This document shows, one piece after another, positions 33,775 to 42,786 of a DNA stretch of 64,000 bases; position 1 is the stretch's first letter, and the number at the start of each line of letters is the position of its first letter. Position numbers and translations under genes: made by a program. Source of the DNA: Chloroflexota bacterium (GTDB lineage: Bacteria; Chloroflexota; UBA11872); contig JAJDZD010000006.1 in the NCBI GenBank assembly GCA_022824865.1, positions 1-64,000 of the forward strand, in the 5' to 3' direction. Under the pieces are notes generated by a model, which was given only the letters and a program-made list of their open reading frames with translations, was not told the origin of the DNA and did not search any database.

Positions 33775-34824
33775 ATGGAGAAGGTATTCGCGCTGCCCAA
33801 CGGCGAGGAACTGGTGGCGAGCGTCCTGGGGCCGGGTGAAGGACGTGGAACCACCGCGGTTCAGCACGAGATATACAGCTTTCTGACGCGCCCGTTCGAT
33901 CCCTGGATGGTCCCGACCGAAGGCGGATTCCTGGCGGAGTTCCTGGCCGGGACGCACGACCCTTCGCTGGCTGACACGATGCTGGTCGGACGAATCGACG
34001 GGACGGTCGTGGGGACGGCCTGGCACGGGACCGACCGCGACCTGCCCGAGATGGGCGGTTACGGGTTTGTGTTCACCGAACCCGAACAGCGCGGCAAGGG
34101 CATCGCGCAGCGGCTGACGGAGCTATCGATCAACGGCTTCTGGGCGGTCGGCGGCCAGGTGAGCTACCTGGGCACCGTGAACCCGGTGGCACAGCACATC
34201 TATGAAAAGCATGGCTATCGGCACTACAACGGGCTGACCTATCGCGCGCTGCGTCCGGGAACGGACGCGGACACGTTCGACGAGACCTTCTTTGGCCGCG
34301 CGGGCGACGGGGAGATCCGGGAAATTCGGCTGGGGGACATTGGGGCCTACACGGGCCTGGTGATGCTGCTGGAGCCCGTCGAGTGGATAGTGCGCGACTA
34401 CACCGAGGCGATGTTCTACGCGCCGCCGGTGCAGGCCAGCGGCTGCCTGCGGCCGTTCTTCAACTCGATGACGCGGCACGCCGCGAGTCCGGCCAACGCC
34501 TGGAAAGTGCTGGTGAACGACAACGGGCGGCTGGTGGCTTCGGCCAACCTGTGGGCGCCCACCCACGCGCCGGTAGCCGCCAACGCGACGATGGAGTTCC
34601 AGGCGGCGCCGGCCTACGTGGACCGCGCGACCGCGGTGATCGAGGCTGCCCTGCAGGACGCCGCCGCGAACGACGTGCGCGCGGTGCGCGCCTGCGGGGT
34701 CGCGGAAGCACGCCTGGCGGTGCTGCGCGAGGCGGGCTTCGTCGATGAAGTCGTGCAACCGGGCGCCCTGGACCTGGGCGACCAACGCGTGGACGTGACG
34801 GTGATGCGGCGTGACCTCGGCTGA
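33775..34824 (+). CDS. GNAT-family N-acetyltransferase, probably two GNAT modules
   Basis: The 349-residue protein has a clear GNAT module in its first half: GYGFVFTEPEQRGKGIAQRLTELSI (about 95-119) contains the acetyl-CoA motif (Q/R)xxGxG/A, followed by NPVAQHIYEKHGYRHYNG. The second half (about 180-345) looks like a second, degenerate GNAT fold with VAEARLAVLREAGFVDEV. The substrate is unknown. The last 14 bp overlap a Rieske protein gene, which suggests a functional link. Confidence 0.78.
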   Translation: MEKVFALPNGEELVASVLGPGEGRGTTAVQHEIYSFLTRPFDPWMVPTEGGFLAEFLAGTHDPSLADTMLVGRIDGTVVGTAWHGTDRDLPEMGGYGFVFTEPEQRGKGIAQRLTELSINGFWAVGGQVSYLGTVNPVAQHIYEKHGYRHYNGLTYRALRPGTDADTFDETFFGRAGDGEIREIRLGDIGAYTGLVMLLEPVEWIVRDYTEAMFYAPPVQASGCLRPFFNSMTRHAASPANAWKVLVNDNGRLVASANLWAPTHAPVAANATMEFQAAPAYVDRATAVIEAALQDAAANDVRAVRACGVAEARLAVLREAGFVDEVVQPGALDLGDQRVDVTVMRRDLG

Positions 34825-35143
34825 CGAACCGGACTTCAAGCCGGTCGGCCCTGAGTCACTGCTGCCGCCGCCTGGCCGGCTGTCGTCGGTGTTCCTGGAC
34901 AAGGCCGAGATCGTGATCGCCAACGTGGACGGCCAGTACCACGCCCTGGACGGCCTGTGCGAGCACGCCGGCTACCCGCTGGCTTCAGGGCAGCTTGTCG
35001 GTTGCGAACTGACCTGCCCTCTGCACGGCTGGATCTATGACGTTACCGACGGCTGGGTCATCAACCCGCCCTTCGGCTACCGCACCCGCAGCTACAAGGT
35101 GCGGGTGACGGATGGGATGGTGGAGGTGGCGTTGGCGGAGTAG
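34811..35143 (+). CDS. Rieske [2Fe-2S] ferredoxin-like protein (second copy)
   Basis: The 110-residue protein carries CEHAGYPL (about 50-57) and CPLHGWIYD (about 70-78), the CxH and CxxH boxes of a Rieske cluster. It ends after one domain and resembles NirD/BphF-type ferredoxins. GTG 34811 overlaps the GNAT gene by 14 bp. It differs in sequence from the Rieske protein at 19746, so it is not a recent duplicate. No oxygenase is nearby. Confidence 0.88.
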   Translation: MTSADEPDFKPVGPESLLPPPGRLSSVFLDKAEIVIANVDGQYHALDGLCEHAGYPLASGQLVGCELTCPLHGWIYDVTDGWVINPPFGYRTRSYKVRVTDGMVEVALAE

Positions 35144-35276
35144 GCGCGAGATGGCGTAAGGCTTTCTTTTAGGACAGACGACCGGTACGAACGGTCGGAG
35201 AGACCTGCAGTCGATTGCTAGGATTGCCTTACGGGCGGCGTGACGACACTTCAACCTTCACCTGGAGAAACGTCCA

Positions 35277-35513
35277 ATGGCCGACCCGAGCATCAGCGTC
35301 GCCGCGCTCACCCGCGCCGAACTACGCGAGGAACTGGACCGCAGCCTCGCGCACTACGCGACCAAGGCGGACTTGGCCGAGTTGCGCGGTGAAATGAAAA
35401 CCGCGATTGCCAATCTGCGGGCTGATCTGATCAAGTGGATGATCGGCTTGATGCTTGGTTCGGTGACTGCCGCCGTCGCCATCGCGGTCGCGGTTGACCG
35501 CTTCTTCGGCTAG
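35277..35513 (+). CDS. Small coiled-coil protein with a C-terminal membrane helix
   Basis: The 78-residue product reads MADPSISVAALTRAELREELDRSLAHYATKADLAELRGEMKTAIANLR, a coiled coil, then WMIGLMLGSVTAAVAIAVAV as a membrane helix (about 53-72). The TKADLAELRGEM repeat is typical of small CCDC90/DUF1640-like proteins common in bacteria, often of unknown role. CTGGAGAAA lies upstream of ATG 35277. The 130 bp upstream hold no gene. Confidence 0.7.
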   Translation: MADPSISVAALTRAELREELDRSLAHYATKADLAELRGEMKTAIANLRADLIKWMIGLMLGSVTAAVAIAVAVDRFFG

Positions 35514-35557
35514 GGCCTAAGAGCCTCAGCTCCTCGGCGGCGACGGTCGTCCAGAAC

Positions 35558-38500
35558 TCAGGTTCGGGCCAGGCGAACCTTTACGGGAACACCGTTCAGG
35601 GTCGGGGCGGCCTGGGCGGCGCTCTCCGGTGGCTCGCCTTCGTTGACCGCCACGGCCAGGACCTCGGCGGCGATTTCTGACTCGTGCGCGGCCAGGGTTT
35701 CGTGCAGCGCCGCTGGGCCGTCGAGCCAGAGGTGGATACGGTCGGAGACTTTCAGGCCGGTGTCGCGGCGGAGGCCCTGGGTGGCGTGGACGAGTTCGCG
35801 GGCCAGGCCTTCGCGGGCCAGTTCGTCGTCGATGTCGGTGGCGATGGCGACGATGACGCCGTCCTGCTCAGCCACGCCGAAGCCTTCCTTGGGTGTGCGG
35901 CGAACGTCCAGATCACCCGGCTCCAGCGTCTCGGTCACTCCGTCAACCTCGATGTGGAGTGAACCGAGCTCGTCCAACTCGCGCACGGCTGCCGGTGCGT
36001 CAAGCGCGTCCAGCACGGCGGCGACCTGGCGGACCTGGCGGCCGAAGCGTGGGCCGAGCGCGCGGTAGTTCGGACGAACCTGGTAGTCCACCAGTTCGTG
36101 CTCGGAGGTCATGCGCCGAAGTTCCTTGACGTTCAATTCGTCGAGGACGTGCGATTGCAGCGCCGTCACGGCCTCCCAATCGGCGTCGTCGGCGACCCGC
36201 ACCAGGCCCGAGCGCAGCGGCTGCCGCAGCTTCACGTTGGCGCTGTTGCGGGCGGCGCGGCCGGCGCGGACGACCTGCTGGGCCAAGGCCATGGCCGCGT
36301 CCAGATCGGGGTCGCGGAGCGCGTCGTCGGCCTCGGGCCAGTCGGTGAGGTGGACGCTGGTGGGGGCGTCGGGATCGGCTCGCCTCACCAGGTTCTGGTA
36401 GATGTCATCGGTCCAGAAGGGCATGACCGGGGCCAGCAGGCGGACCAGGCTGGTCAGCAGCTCGTAGAGCGTCTGGTAGGCGGCCTGCTTGTCGTCGTCG
36501 GAGTCGGACTTCCAGTAGCGGCGGCGCCCGCGGCGCACGTACCAGTTGGACAGCTCCTCGATGAATTCCTGGGCGGTCTGCACGCCGCGATGGACGAGGT
36601 AGTCGTCCATCGCGGCGGTCATGGTGTCGATGAGGCCTTGCAGGCGTGAGAGCGCCCAGCGGTCCAGGTCGGGACGCTCGGCCACGGGGATGCGTGGCGC
36701 GGTGGGGTCGAAGCCGTCGAGGCGCGCGTAGGTCACGAAGAACGAGTAGACGTTCCAGAGCGTGAGCATGCGGCGCTTGACCTCGGTGGCCGGGCCGTAG
36801 CCGAAGTTGATGTTGTAGAGCGGGTTGTGCCCGGCGTACAGCCAGCGCATCACGTCCGCGCCCATGCGCTCGGCAGCCTCGCCGAAGTCGATGGCGTTGC
36901 CCCAACTCTTGTGCATCGCGCGGCCGGTCTCGTCGTTGAGCTTCTCGTAGACGAAGACCGACTGGTAGGGCGACTGGTTCCGGATGGTGACGCTCATGAA
37001 GAGCATGGAGTAGAACCACAGCCGGATCTGCTCGCGCATCTCGGTAATGAAGTCCGCCGGGTACCAGTTCTCGAATTCCTCGCTGTTTTCCAGGTAGCCC
37101 AACGTCGAGAAGGGCACGATGCCGGCGTCCAGCCAGGCGTCGCCGACGGCGTCGATGCGCTGCGTGGGCGCCTCGCAGGACTCGCAGCGGATCGTCACGC
37201 GGTCAATCCAGGGGCGATGCAGTTCGCGCAACTGGTCCATGCCCTCGACGGCGCGCTCTTCAAGGTGCGCCTTGGACCCGATCACGGTCAGATGCCCGCA
37301 GGATTGGCAGGGATAGAAGGGCAGCGGCAGGCCCCAGTAGCGGCGGCGGGAGATGTTCCAGTCGCCCATGTTGCGCAGCCAGTCGGCCATGCGCGCGCCG
37401 GCGTACTCGGGCGTCCAGTTGACGGTGGCCGCGGCGTCCAGCATCGGCTGGCGGACTTCATCCGCGCGGATGAACCACTCGTCGTCCACCCGGAACACCA
37501 GTTCTTCCTGGCAGCGCCAGCAGTGGGGGTAGCGGTGGGTGTAGGTGTGGTGGCGATGGAGCAGGCCGCGTTTGCGCAGGTCGGCGACCACGTCGTCGGC
37601 CACCTCGCGGGCATCGCGGCCGGTCAGCCAGTCGTAGCCGGCGGTGTAGGCGCCGTTCTCGTCGATGGGCACCAGCACTTCGAGGCCCAGGTCCTGGCCA
37701 AGGCGGAAGTCTTCCTCACCGGCACCCGGCGCGATATGCACGACGCCGGTGCCTTCGTCGGCGCCAACGTCCGTCCAGGGGATGACGCGGTGTGTCAGGC
37801 CATGCACGGCCGGCAGGTCGTCGAAGGGTCCGTCGTAGGTCAGGTCCAGGAGGTCGGCGCCCTGGTGCCTGGCAACGACGTCGGCATCTTTGCCAAAGAC
37901 CTCTGATATGGCGGCTTCGGCCAGGAGATAGCGGCCCTCGTCCGCCGCCACCTCGACGTAGGTCAGGTCGGGATGAACCGCCGCCGCCACGTTGGCCGCC
38001 AGGGTCCAGGGCGTGGTGGTCCAGATCAGCAGCCAGGTATCGGGACGTCCGTGGATGGGCAGGCGCACGTAGACGGCGTCGTGCTCGACCTCTTCGTAGG
38101 TGTCGATCAACTCGTGCTGCGAGAGCGCCGTACCGCAGCGGGCGCACCAGGGCATGGCGCGCTGCGCCGCCGCGATCCAGCCGCGCTCGTTGCAACGCCG
38201 CAGGAAGTGCCAGATGTGCTCGATGTTGGTGTCGGAGTGGGTGAAGTAGGAGTCGTCCCAGTCCATCCACTGCCCCAGGCGAACGGACTGCTGCGTCTGC
38301 ACGCCCGAGAACTTCTCCACGCGCTCGCGGCAGGCGTCGGCGAAGGCCTCCAGGCCGAATTCCTCGATGTCGCGCTTGGAGTTGAAGCCCAGGTCCTTCT
38401 CGACCTCCACCTCCAGCCACAGCCCCTGGCAGTCGAAGCCGTTCTGGTAGCGCTGGTGGTAGCCGCGCATGGCGCGGTAACGCTGGTAGACGTCCTTGTA

Positions 38501-38728
38501 GGTGCGGCCCCAGGCGTGATGCACGCCCATCGGGTTGTTGGCGGTGATCGGGCCGTCGAAGAACGACCAGCGGGGGCCGTCGGCGTTCTTCTCGCGCAGC
38601 CGATTGAAGGTGTCCTCCGCGGCCCAGAAGTCCAGCATCCGGCGTTCCATGGACGGGAAGTCCAGTTCGTCCGGCAGCGGTTCGAAGGCAGAGTTGGGCT
38701 TGGCAAGACTTGGGGTGTCGTCACTCAT
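35558..38728 (-). CDS. ileS: Isoleucyl-tRNA synthetase with an altered HIGH motif (GVHH)
   Basis: The 1056-residue class I synthetase has the type 2-like length. The catalytic core begins GPITANNPMGVHHAWGRTYKD: the segment aligning with HIGH reads GVHH (68-71). The KMSKS equivalent is AMHKSWGN (about 604-611), keeping the second lysine. An editing domain (about 200-400), a tRNA anticodon-binding region and a C-terminal extension follow. Type 2 enzymes with a GxHH swap are reported to be highly mupirocin-tolerant while still active. The gene lies 4 bp after alaX in a T-box-controlled operon. No other IleRS is in the window. Confidence 0.92.
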   Translation of the reverse strand: MSDDTPSLAKPNSAFEPLPDELDFPSMERRMLDFWAAEDTFNRLREKNADGPRWSFFDGPITANNPMGVHHAWGRTYKDVYQRYRAMRGYHQRYQNGFDCQGLWLEVEVEKDLGFNSKRDIEEFGLEAFADACRERVEKFSGVQTQQSVRLGQWMDWDDSYFTHSDTNIEHIWHFLRRCNERGWIAAAQRAMPWCARCGTALSQHELIDTYEEVEHDAVYVRLPIHGRPDTWLLIWTTTPWTLAANVAAAVHPDLTYVEVAADEGRYLLAEAAISEVFGKDADVVARHQGADLLDLTYDGPFDDLPAVHGLTHRVIPWTDVGADEGTGVVHIAPGAGEEDFRLGQDLGLEVLVPIDENGAYTAGYDWLTGRDAREVADDVVADLRKRGLLHRHHTYTHRYPHCWRCQEELVFRVDDEWFIRADEVRQPMLDAAATVNWTPEYAGARMADWLRNMGDWNISRRRYWGLPLPFYPCQSCGHLTVIGSKAHLEERAVEGMDQLRELHRPWIDRVTIRCESCEAPTQRIDAVGDAWLDAGIVPFSTLGYLENSEEFENWYPADFITEMREQIRLWFYSMLFMSVTIRNQSPYQSVFVYEKLNDETGRAMHKSWGNAIDFGEAAERMGADVMRWLYAGHNPLYNINFGYGPATEVKRRMLTLWNVYSFFVTYARLDGFDPTAPRIPVAERPDLDRWALSRLQGLIDTMTAAMDDYLVHRGVQTAQEFIEELSNWYVRRGRRRYWKSDSDDDKQAAYQTLYELLTSLVRLLAPVMPFWTDDIYQNLVRRADPDAPTSVHLTDWPEADDALRDPDLDAAMALAQQVVRAGRAARNSANVKLRQPLRSGLVRVADDADWEAVTALQSHVLDELNVKELRRMTSEHELVDYQVRPNYRALGPRFGRQVRQVAAVLDALDAPAAVRELDELGSLHIEVDGVTETLEPGDLDVRRTPKEGFGVAEQDGVIVAIATDIDDELAREGLARELVHATQGLRRDTGLKVSDRIHLWLDGPAALHETLAAHESEIAAEVLAVAVNEGEPPESAAQAAPTLNGVPVKVRLART

Positions 38729-38732
38729 TGCG

Positions 38733-39455
38733 TCAGTCCGTAAGCGCGATTTCGAGGCGGCGGTTGATGCGCCCCTTGTTGGCGGCGTTGATGATTTCGA
38801 CGCGGCCGACCTCGCTGGTATTGGCGACGTGCGTGCCGCCGTCGGCCTGGCGGTCCAGCCCTTCGATTTCCACGATGCGGATGTTGGCGATGTGGGCCGG
38901 TACCAGGTTGACGTGGGTGCGGATCAGGTCGGGCAGTTCCAGGGCTTCGGCGCGGGGCAGTTCGTAGGCGCGCACGGGCCGGGCGGCGGCCAGTTCGGCA
39001 TTCAGGCGCTCCTCGATCTCGTCGCGCACGTCGTTGATGCGGATGCCTTCCAGCGAGAAATCCATGCGGGCCTTGGCGCCGTCGTCGTAGATGTGGCTGC
39101 CGGTCACGTCCGCCTGCCAGCCGGTCCAGACCACGCCGGAGAGGGCGTGGAGGGCGGTGTGCAGGCGCATGAAGGCGTACCGCAAGTCCCAGTCCAGGTG
39201 ACCGGTGACGGCGGTTCCAACCGGCGGCGCTTCGCCTTCCAGCCGGTGGACGATGTCGCCGCCCTGGCGGCGCACGGCGGTTACCGGCCAGACCTGGCCG
39301 TGGTCGCGCAGTTCGCCGACGTCGCTGGGCTGCCCGCCGCCGTGCGGATAGAAGGCCGTACGGTCCAGCGCGACCCCGTCCGGCCGCGCGGCCGTAACCG
39401 TGGCCTCGAAATCGCGCAGGTAGCTGTCGGCGTAGAACAGTGCCTCGGTTGCCAT
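38733..39455 (-). CDS. AlaX-type alanyl-tRNA editing protein
   Basis: The 240-residue protein resembles the free-standing editing domain of AlaRS. It has FYPHGGGQPSDVGEL (about 35-49) and the zinc-binding pieces RLHTALHALSG (about 97-107, HxxxH) and DGGTHVANTSEVGRVEI (about 206-222, GGTHV). AlaX proteins hydrolyse mischarged Ser- or Gly-tRNA(Ala). It is the first gene behind the T-box and is followed by ileS after 4 bp. Pairing AlaX with IleRS is unusual, so it may serve general editing or act on another tRNA. Confidence 0.88.
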   Translation of the reverse strand: MATEALFYADSYLRDFEATVTAARPDGVALDRTAFYPHGGGQPSDVGELRDHGQVWPVTAVRRQGGDIVHRLEGEAPPVGTAVTGHLDWDLRYAFMRLHTALHALSGVVWTGWQADVTGSHIYDDGAKARMDFSLEGIRINDVRDEIEERLNAELAAARPVRAYELPRAEALELPDLIRTHVNLVPAHIANIRIVEIEGLDRQADGGTHVANTSEVGRVEIINAANKGRINRRLEIALTD

Positions 39456-39469
39456 GTCGCTCCAACAAC

Positions 39470-39745
39470 GAAAAAACCCGTCCCCAACGGGACGGGTCAG
39501 ATAACCCGCGGTACCACCCGCGTTGCGCGGTCACCAGGACCGCGCCGCTCGCCCGGCACGCGCCGCGAGGCGGATGCCGTTGCGCCGATCACAGAGCGCA
39601 ACTCCGTCCGGTTCTACCAGCCTTCAAGGGCCTTCGACCGGCGGCTCGGGAAGGATGTTCCAGCGGGACCCTGACCGCCCGGCTTCCACCGTCCCAGGCT
39701 CGCTGCGGCGGGCCGCCCGCCAAACGCGTTTCCGTCAACGCCTTT
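39470..39745 (-). promoter_or_regulatory. T-box riboswitch with Ile (ATC) specifier, controlling alaX-ileS
   Basis: On the minus strand the leader ends with GGGTGGTACCGCGG (plus coordinates 39506-39519), the T-box sequence that binds the tRNA acceptor end. A terminator follows: ACCCGTCCC/GGGACGGGT with TTTTTT (39471-39497). Upstream lies a Stem I-like region with GGAACATCCTTCCCGAGC, where ATC at 39654-39656 fits the specifier codon for isoleucine. The AGCGAGC segment resembles the conserved AG-rich bulge. Uncharged tRNA-Ile should promote antitermination. The 5' boundary is approximate. Confidence 0.88.
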
Positions 39746-39796
39746 GCTACAGGGATGGAGTGTCGCCGCCGACTTTGCGACGGTCAAGACTTTGAG

Positions 39797-39857
39797 CAGT
39801 GGCTGGTGGTCAGTGACTCGTGAAGAGGCCGGCCACCAGTCACCAACCACTGACCAT
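39797..39857. terminator. Inverted repeat between the ABC exporter cluster and the T-box
   Basis: TGGTCAGTG (39807-39815) pairs with CACTGACCA (39848-39856), and GGCTGGTGG (39801-39809) nearly matches CCACCAGTC (39833-39841). The cagtggctggtggtcagtgac wording resembles intergenic repeats seen in many genomes. It lies just past the last permease stop (39868, minus strand), so it may terminate that operon. Confidence 0.45.
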
Positions 39858-39867
39858 CGTTCGCTGG

Positions 39868-40779
39868 CTATTCGCCCTTTGCGCCCGCAATGTCGCGGCG
39901 TTGGAAGATCCAGAAGGACAGGCAGTTGAGGATCACGATGTAGGCCAGCGAGACCAGAAATCCCCGGAGGGCTTCCGCCTGCGCGGCGACGGCTGCGGCA
40001 GTGCCAAGCGACGAGTCGTCGCCGATACCGATGGAAGCCAACTGCGCCTCCGTGCTTCCCAGCCAGTCATCGATTGCCCAACTCATGACGAAACCCGAAA
40101 CCCGCTCGAACCACTCAAAACCCGTGAGGCTCTCGAACACGATGCTCTCGACGACGGCGTAGCCAAGCGACAGCCCGACGGCTAAACGAGTGGATCTCGT
40201 AAGGACCGCAAAAAGTGTCGCCAAGGCGATCCAGGGAAACAGCCCGTAGACGACCTTCGCAAACGTGCGAATCAACTCGCCCCACGCCGCGGAGGCGGCT
40301 ATCCCTCGGCCACCCTCCAAGGTCACGTAAGCGACTTGGGAGCTAAGCGTCACCGAGAGAGTCCCAACTAGCGTTGCGCCGGCGCCCAACAGCGCGACAA
40401 GTATGAGCTTTGCAGCCAAGAACAGCCAACGCGTGTCGCTTACTCGTCGCACGGGGCGCGTGGTGCCCCAGCCGTACCCGGTTGCCGTTACCGGGGCGGT
40501 AAGGATGATGATGAGAATCGCCACGAAGCCGTGAGAGGCCAGAAGGCCGAAAACCGCGCTGTTCGGGAGGGCCAGAACTTCCGCGGGGACAGCACCCACG
40601 ATCCCCGTGCTGGGGTCAACACCAAGCGTTATCTCGTCGCCGGCACGATAAGAGGCGTATGAGACCCAGAACGTGAACTGCATCAGCATCACGTTGACCA
40701 AAAGAAGAATCCAGGGCAACCGGCGGCGGCGAAGCTTGTACCACTCCCAGCGGGTGAGCGCCAAGACTTCAGCAGTCAA
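39868..40779 (-). CDS. ABC-2-type permease, paralogue 4 of 4
   Basis: The 303-residue membrane protein begins MTAEVLALTRWEWYKLRRRRLPWILLLVNVML and ends LSFWIFQRRDIAGAKGE, signatures shared by all four permeases of this cluster. About six helices are predicted; the first (about 22-42) is preceded by the basic KLRRRR stretch. ABC-2-type permeases export lipids, antibiotics or peptides, often for immunity. It is the last gene of the operon headed by the ATPase at 43665-44579. It is the most divergent copy of the set. Confidence 0.85.
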   Translation of the reverse strand: MTAEVLALTRWEWYKLRRRRLPWILLLVNVMLMQFTFWVSYASYRAGDEITLGVDPSTGIVGAVPAEVLALPNSAVFGLLASHGFVAILIIILTAPVTATGYGWGTTRPVRRVSDTRWLFLAAKLILVALLGAGATLVGTLSVTLSSQVAYVTLEGGRGIAASAAWGELIRTFAKVVYGLFPWIALATLFAVLTRSTRLAVGLSLGYAVVESIVFESLTGFEWFERVSGFVMSWAIDDWLGSTEAQLASIGIGDDSSLGTAAAVAAQAEALRGFLVSLAYIVILNCLSFWIFQRRDIAGAKGE

Positions 40780-40862
40780 ATGGGCTCCTACTGTTCCTCA
40801 ACCATGGCGTGCAGAAGTTAGCGCACCGCAGTTGGCGGGGCCGAAATTTCCCCGATGGACCG

Positions 40863-41765
40863 CTACTCGCCCTTGGCGCCGGCGATGTCGCGGCGTTGGA
40901 AGATCCAGAAGGACAGGGCGCTGAGGATCACGATGTAGGCCAGCGAGACCAGGAAGCCCTGCAGGGCTTCGGGTTGCATGGCGAGGACCGCGGCTTCGCC
41001 AAACGATTCGTCGCCGCCTCCTGCGAAGAGCGCGCCTCCGTCCGTGCCCAGCCAGCCGCCGACCGCCTGCCCGAGGATGTAGCCGGAGAAGCGCTCGAAC
41101 CAGTCGAAGTTGGCCAGGATGCTGATCACGATGCCCTCGGCCACGGCGTAGCCGAGCGCCAACCCGATGGCCGTGCCGGAGGAGGTCGTCAGGACGGCGA
41201 GAAACACCCCAAGCGCAACGTACGGCAGCAACCCAAAGATGGCCTTACCGAACGTGCGCCCCACCTCGACCCATTCCGCCGACTCGGCAAGCCAACTGCC
41301 GCCTTCCAACGTCAGCGAGGCGATGAAGCTGCTCAGCGCCATGCTGAGGGCCCCTACGATCAGCGCGCCAACGCCCAGAAGCGCGACGAGCAGCAGCTTG
41401 GATGCCAGCAATTGCCAGCGTCCGGCGCCGCGCGTCAGCACCGTGCGCACCGTGCCCCAGCCGTACTCGGTGCCGGTGAGCGAGGCGGCCAGGATCATGA
41501 TGAGGATGATTGTGAATCCATGCGAGATCGCGAGCCCGATCACCGCGTTGTTGGGAAAGGCCAGGAGTTCCAGGAAGGCTCCACTGACGCTGGCGGCGCC
41601 GCCGTCGCCCAGCGTCACCTCGTCGCCGACGCGGAACAAGGCGTAGGCGCTCCAGAACGTGATCTGCAACAGCAGCACGCTGACGAACAGCAGGATCCAG
41701 GGCATCCGCCGGCGGCGCAGCTTGAACCACTCCCAGCGCGTGAGCGACAGCACCTCGCCAATCAT
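40863..41765 (-). CDS. ABC-2-type permease, paralogue 3 of 4
   Basis: From ATG 41765 the product has 300 residues, MIGEVLSLTRWEWFKLRRRRMPWILLF to LSFWIFQRRDIAGAKGE. The 44-residue N-terminal extension in the track ORF is out of line with the paralogues and was rejected. The helices and central AFLELLAFPNNAVIGLAISHGF segment parallel the sister genes, including the GTEYGWGT(V/L)RTV block (about 137-147). It is cotranscribed with the neighbouring permeases in the exporter operon. Confidence 0.87.
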   Translation of the reverse strand: MIGEVLSLTRWEWFKLRRRRMPWILLFVSVLLLQITFWSAYALFRVGDEVTLGDGGAASVSGAFLELLAFPNNAVIGLAISHGFTIILIMILAASLTGTEYGWGTVRTVLTRGAGRWQLLASKLLLVALLGVGALIVGALSMALSSFIASLTLEGGSWLAESAEWVEVGRTFGKAIFGLLPYVALGVFLAVLTTSSGTAIGLALGYAVAEGIVISILANFDWFERFSGYILGQAVGGWLGTDGGALFAGGGDESFGEAAVLAMQPEALQGFLVSLAYIVILSALSFWIFQRRDIAGAKGE

Positions 41766-41851
41766 TTGGAATGCTCCTCGTGTCTTTCGGTTACCGACAG
41801 GCCGTGCGGCGACCGAAGCCTCGGCATCGTCGTGGTTTCGCGCATCGGTCG

Positions 41852-42700
41852 TTACTCGCCCTTGGCGCCGGCGATGTCGCGGCGCTGGAACAGCCAAATG
41901 GCTGTGCCGCCCAGGACAAGCATGTATCCCAGCAGAACGATGAACGACTGGGCGGCGTCCGGCAATTCAGCCGGGTAGGAAAACGTCATGCCGCCGGGAA
42001 GTCCCATCCACCCGTAGCTCGCGGGCCCGATGAGGAATTCGGCCACGCGCTCGAACCAGTCGAAGTTGAACAGGACACCGACCAGGATCGACTCGACGAG
42101 GTAGTAGCCCAGGGCTATCCCGATGGCGGCGCCGGTCGATGACGTCAACACCGCCACGAACGCGGCCAGAGCGATGTAGGGAAGCAGCCCAAACACGGCC
42201 TTGCCGCACCACTTCACGACTTCGATCCAATCGGCGGATTCGGCCAGCCACGCTCCGTCGCCCAGCGTCAGCATCGCGACCGCGCTGCCGACGGTCCAAC
42301 CGGCGGTCCCAACGAAAAGTGCGGCCGCCCCCAGTAGGGCGAGCAGCAGGAGCTTGGACATCAGGAACGGCCAGCGCCCCGTTCCTCGGGTCACGACGGT
42401 CCGCAAGGACCCCCAGCCGTATTCGGTTCCGACCAGCGACGCGGCCAGGATCATGATGAGAACGATCCCGTACACCTGCGACACCAGCAGGCCGCCAACC
42501 ACGTTGTTGGGGAAGAGCAGGAACGTGTCGTCGGCGCCGCGGACGGCCTGCTCGGTCTCGGATCCAAACGTCCCCGAAACGCTGCCCCAGAGCGACAGTT
42601 GCGGCAGGGCCGTGATGATTGCCAGCAGAACCCACGGCATCCAGCGGCGGCGGAGCTTGAACCACTCCCAGCGGGTGAGCGACAGGACCTCGTTAATCAT
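41852..42700 (-). CDS. ABC-2-type permease, paralogue 2 of 4
   Basis: The 282-residue protein starts MINEVLSLTRWEWFKLRRRWMPWVLL and ends GTAIWLFQRRDIAGAKGE. It has the shared block VGTEYGWGSLRTVVTRGTGRW (about 122-142), which probably contacts the ATPase. It is shorter in the loop after the first helix than its neighbours. Cotranscription follows from the spacing of about 86 bp on either side, each gap containing a similar 'cgtttcgtgcatcggt'-like sequence. Confidence 0.87.
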   Translation of the reverse strand: MINEVLSLTRWEWFKLRRRWMPWVLLAIITALPQLSLWGSVSGTFGSETEQAVRGADDTFLLFPNNVVGGLLVSQVYGIVLIMILAASLVGTEYGWGSLRTVVTRGTGRWPFLMSKLLLLALLGAAALFVGTAGWTVGSAVAMLTLGDGAWLAESADWIEVVKWCGKAVFGLLPYIALAAFVAVLTSSTGAAIGIALGYYLVESILVGVLFNFDWFERVAEFLIGPASYGWMGLPGGMTFSYPAELPDAAQSFIVLLGYMLVLGGTAIWLFQRRDIAGAKGE

Positions 42701-42786
42701 TTGGGCTGTTCCTCGCTTTTCCCGGCTGCCGAATGGCCGTGGGGTGATCGAGTCCTTCGCGTCGTCTTAGTTTCGTGCATCGGTCG

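Noticed and set aside
36827-39674. Long plus-strand ORFs 36827-37906 and 38535-39674 over ileS, alaX and the T-box
   Set aside because: Antisense shadows of ileS and alaX; no ribosome-binding site or recognisable domain.
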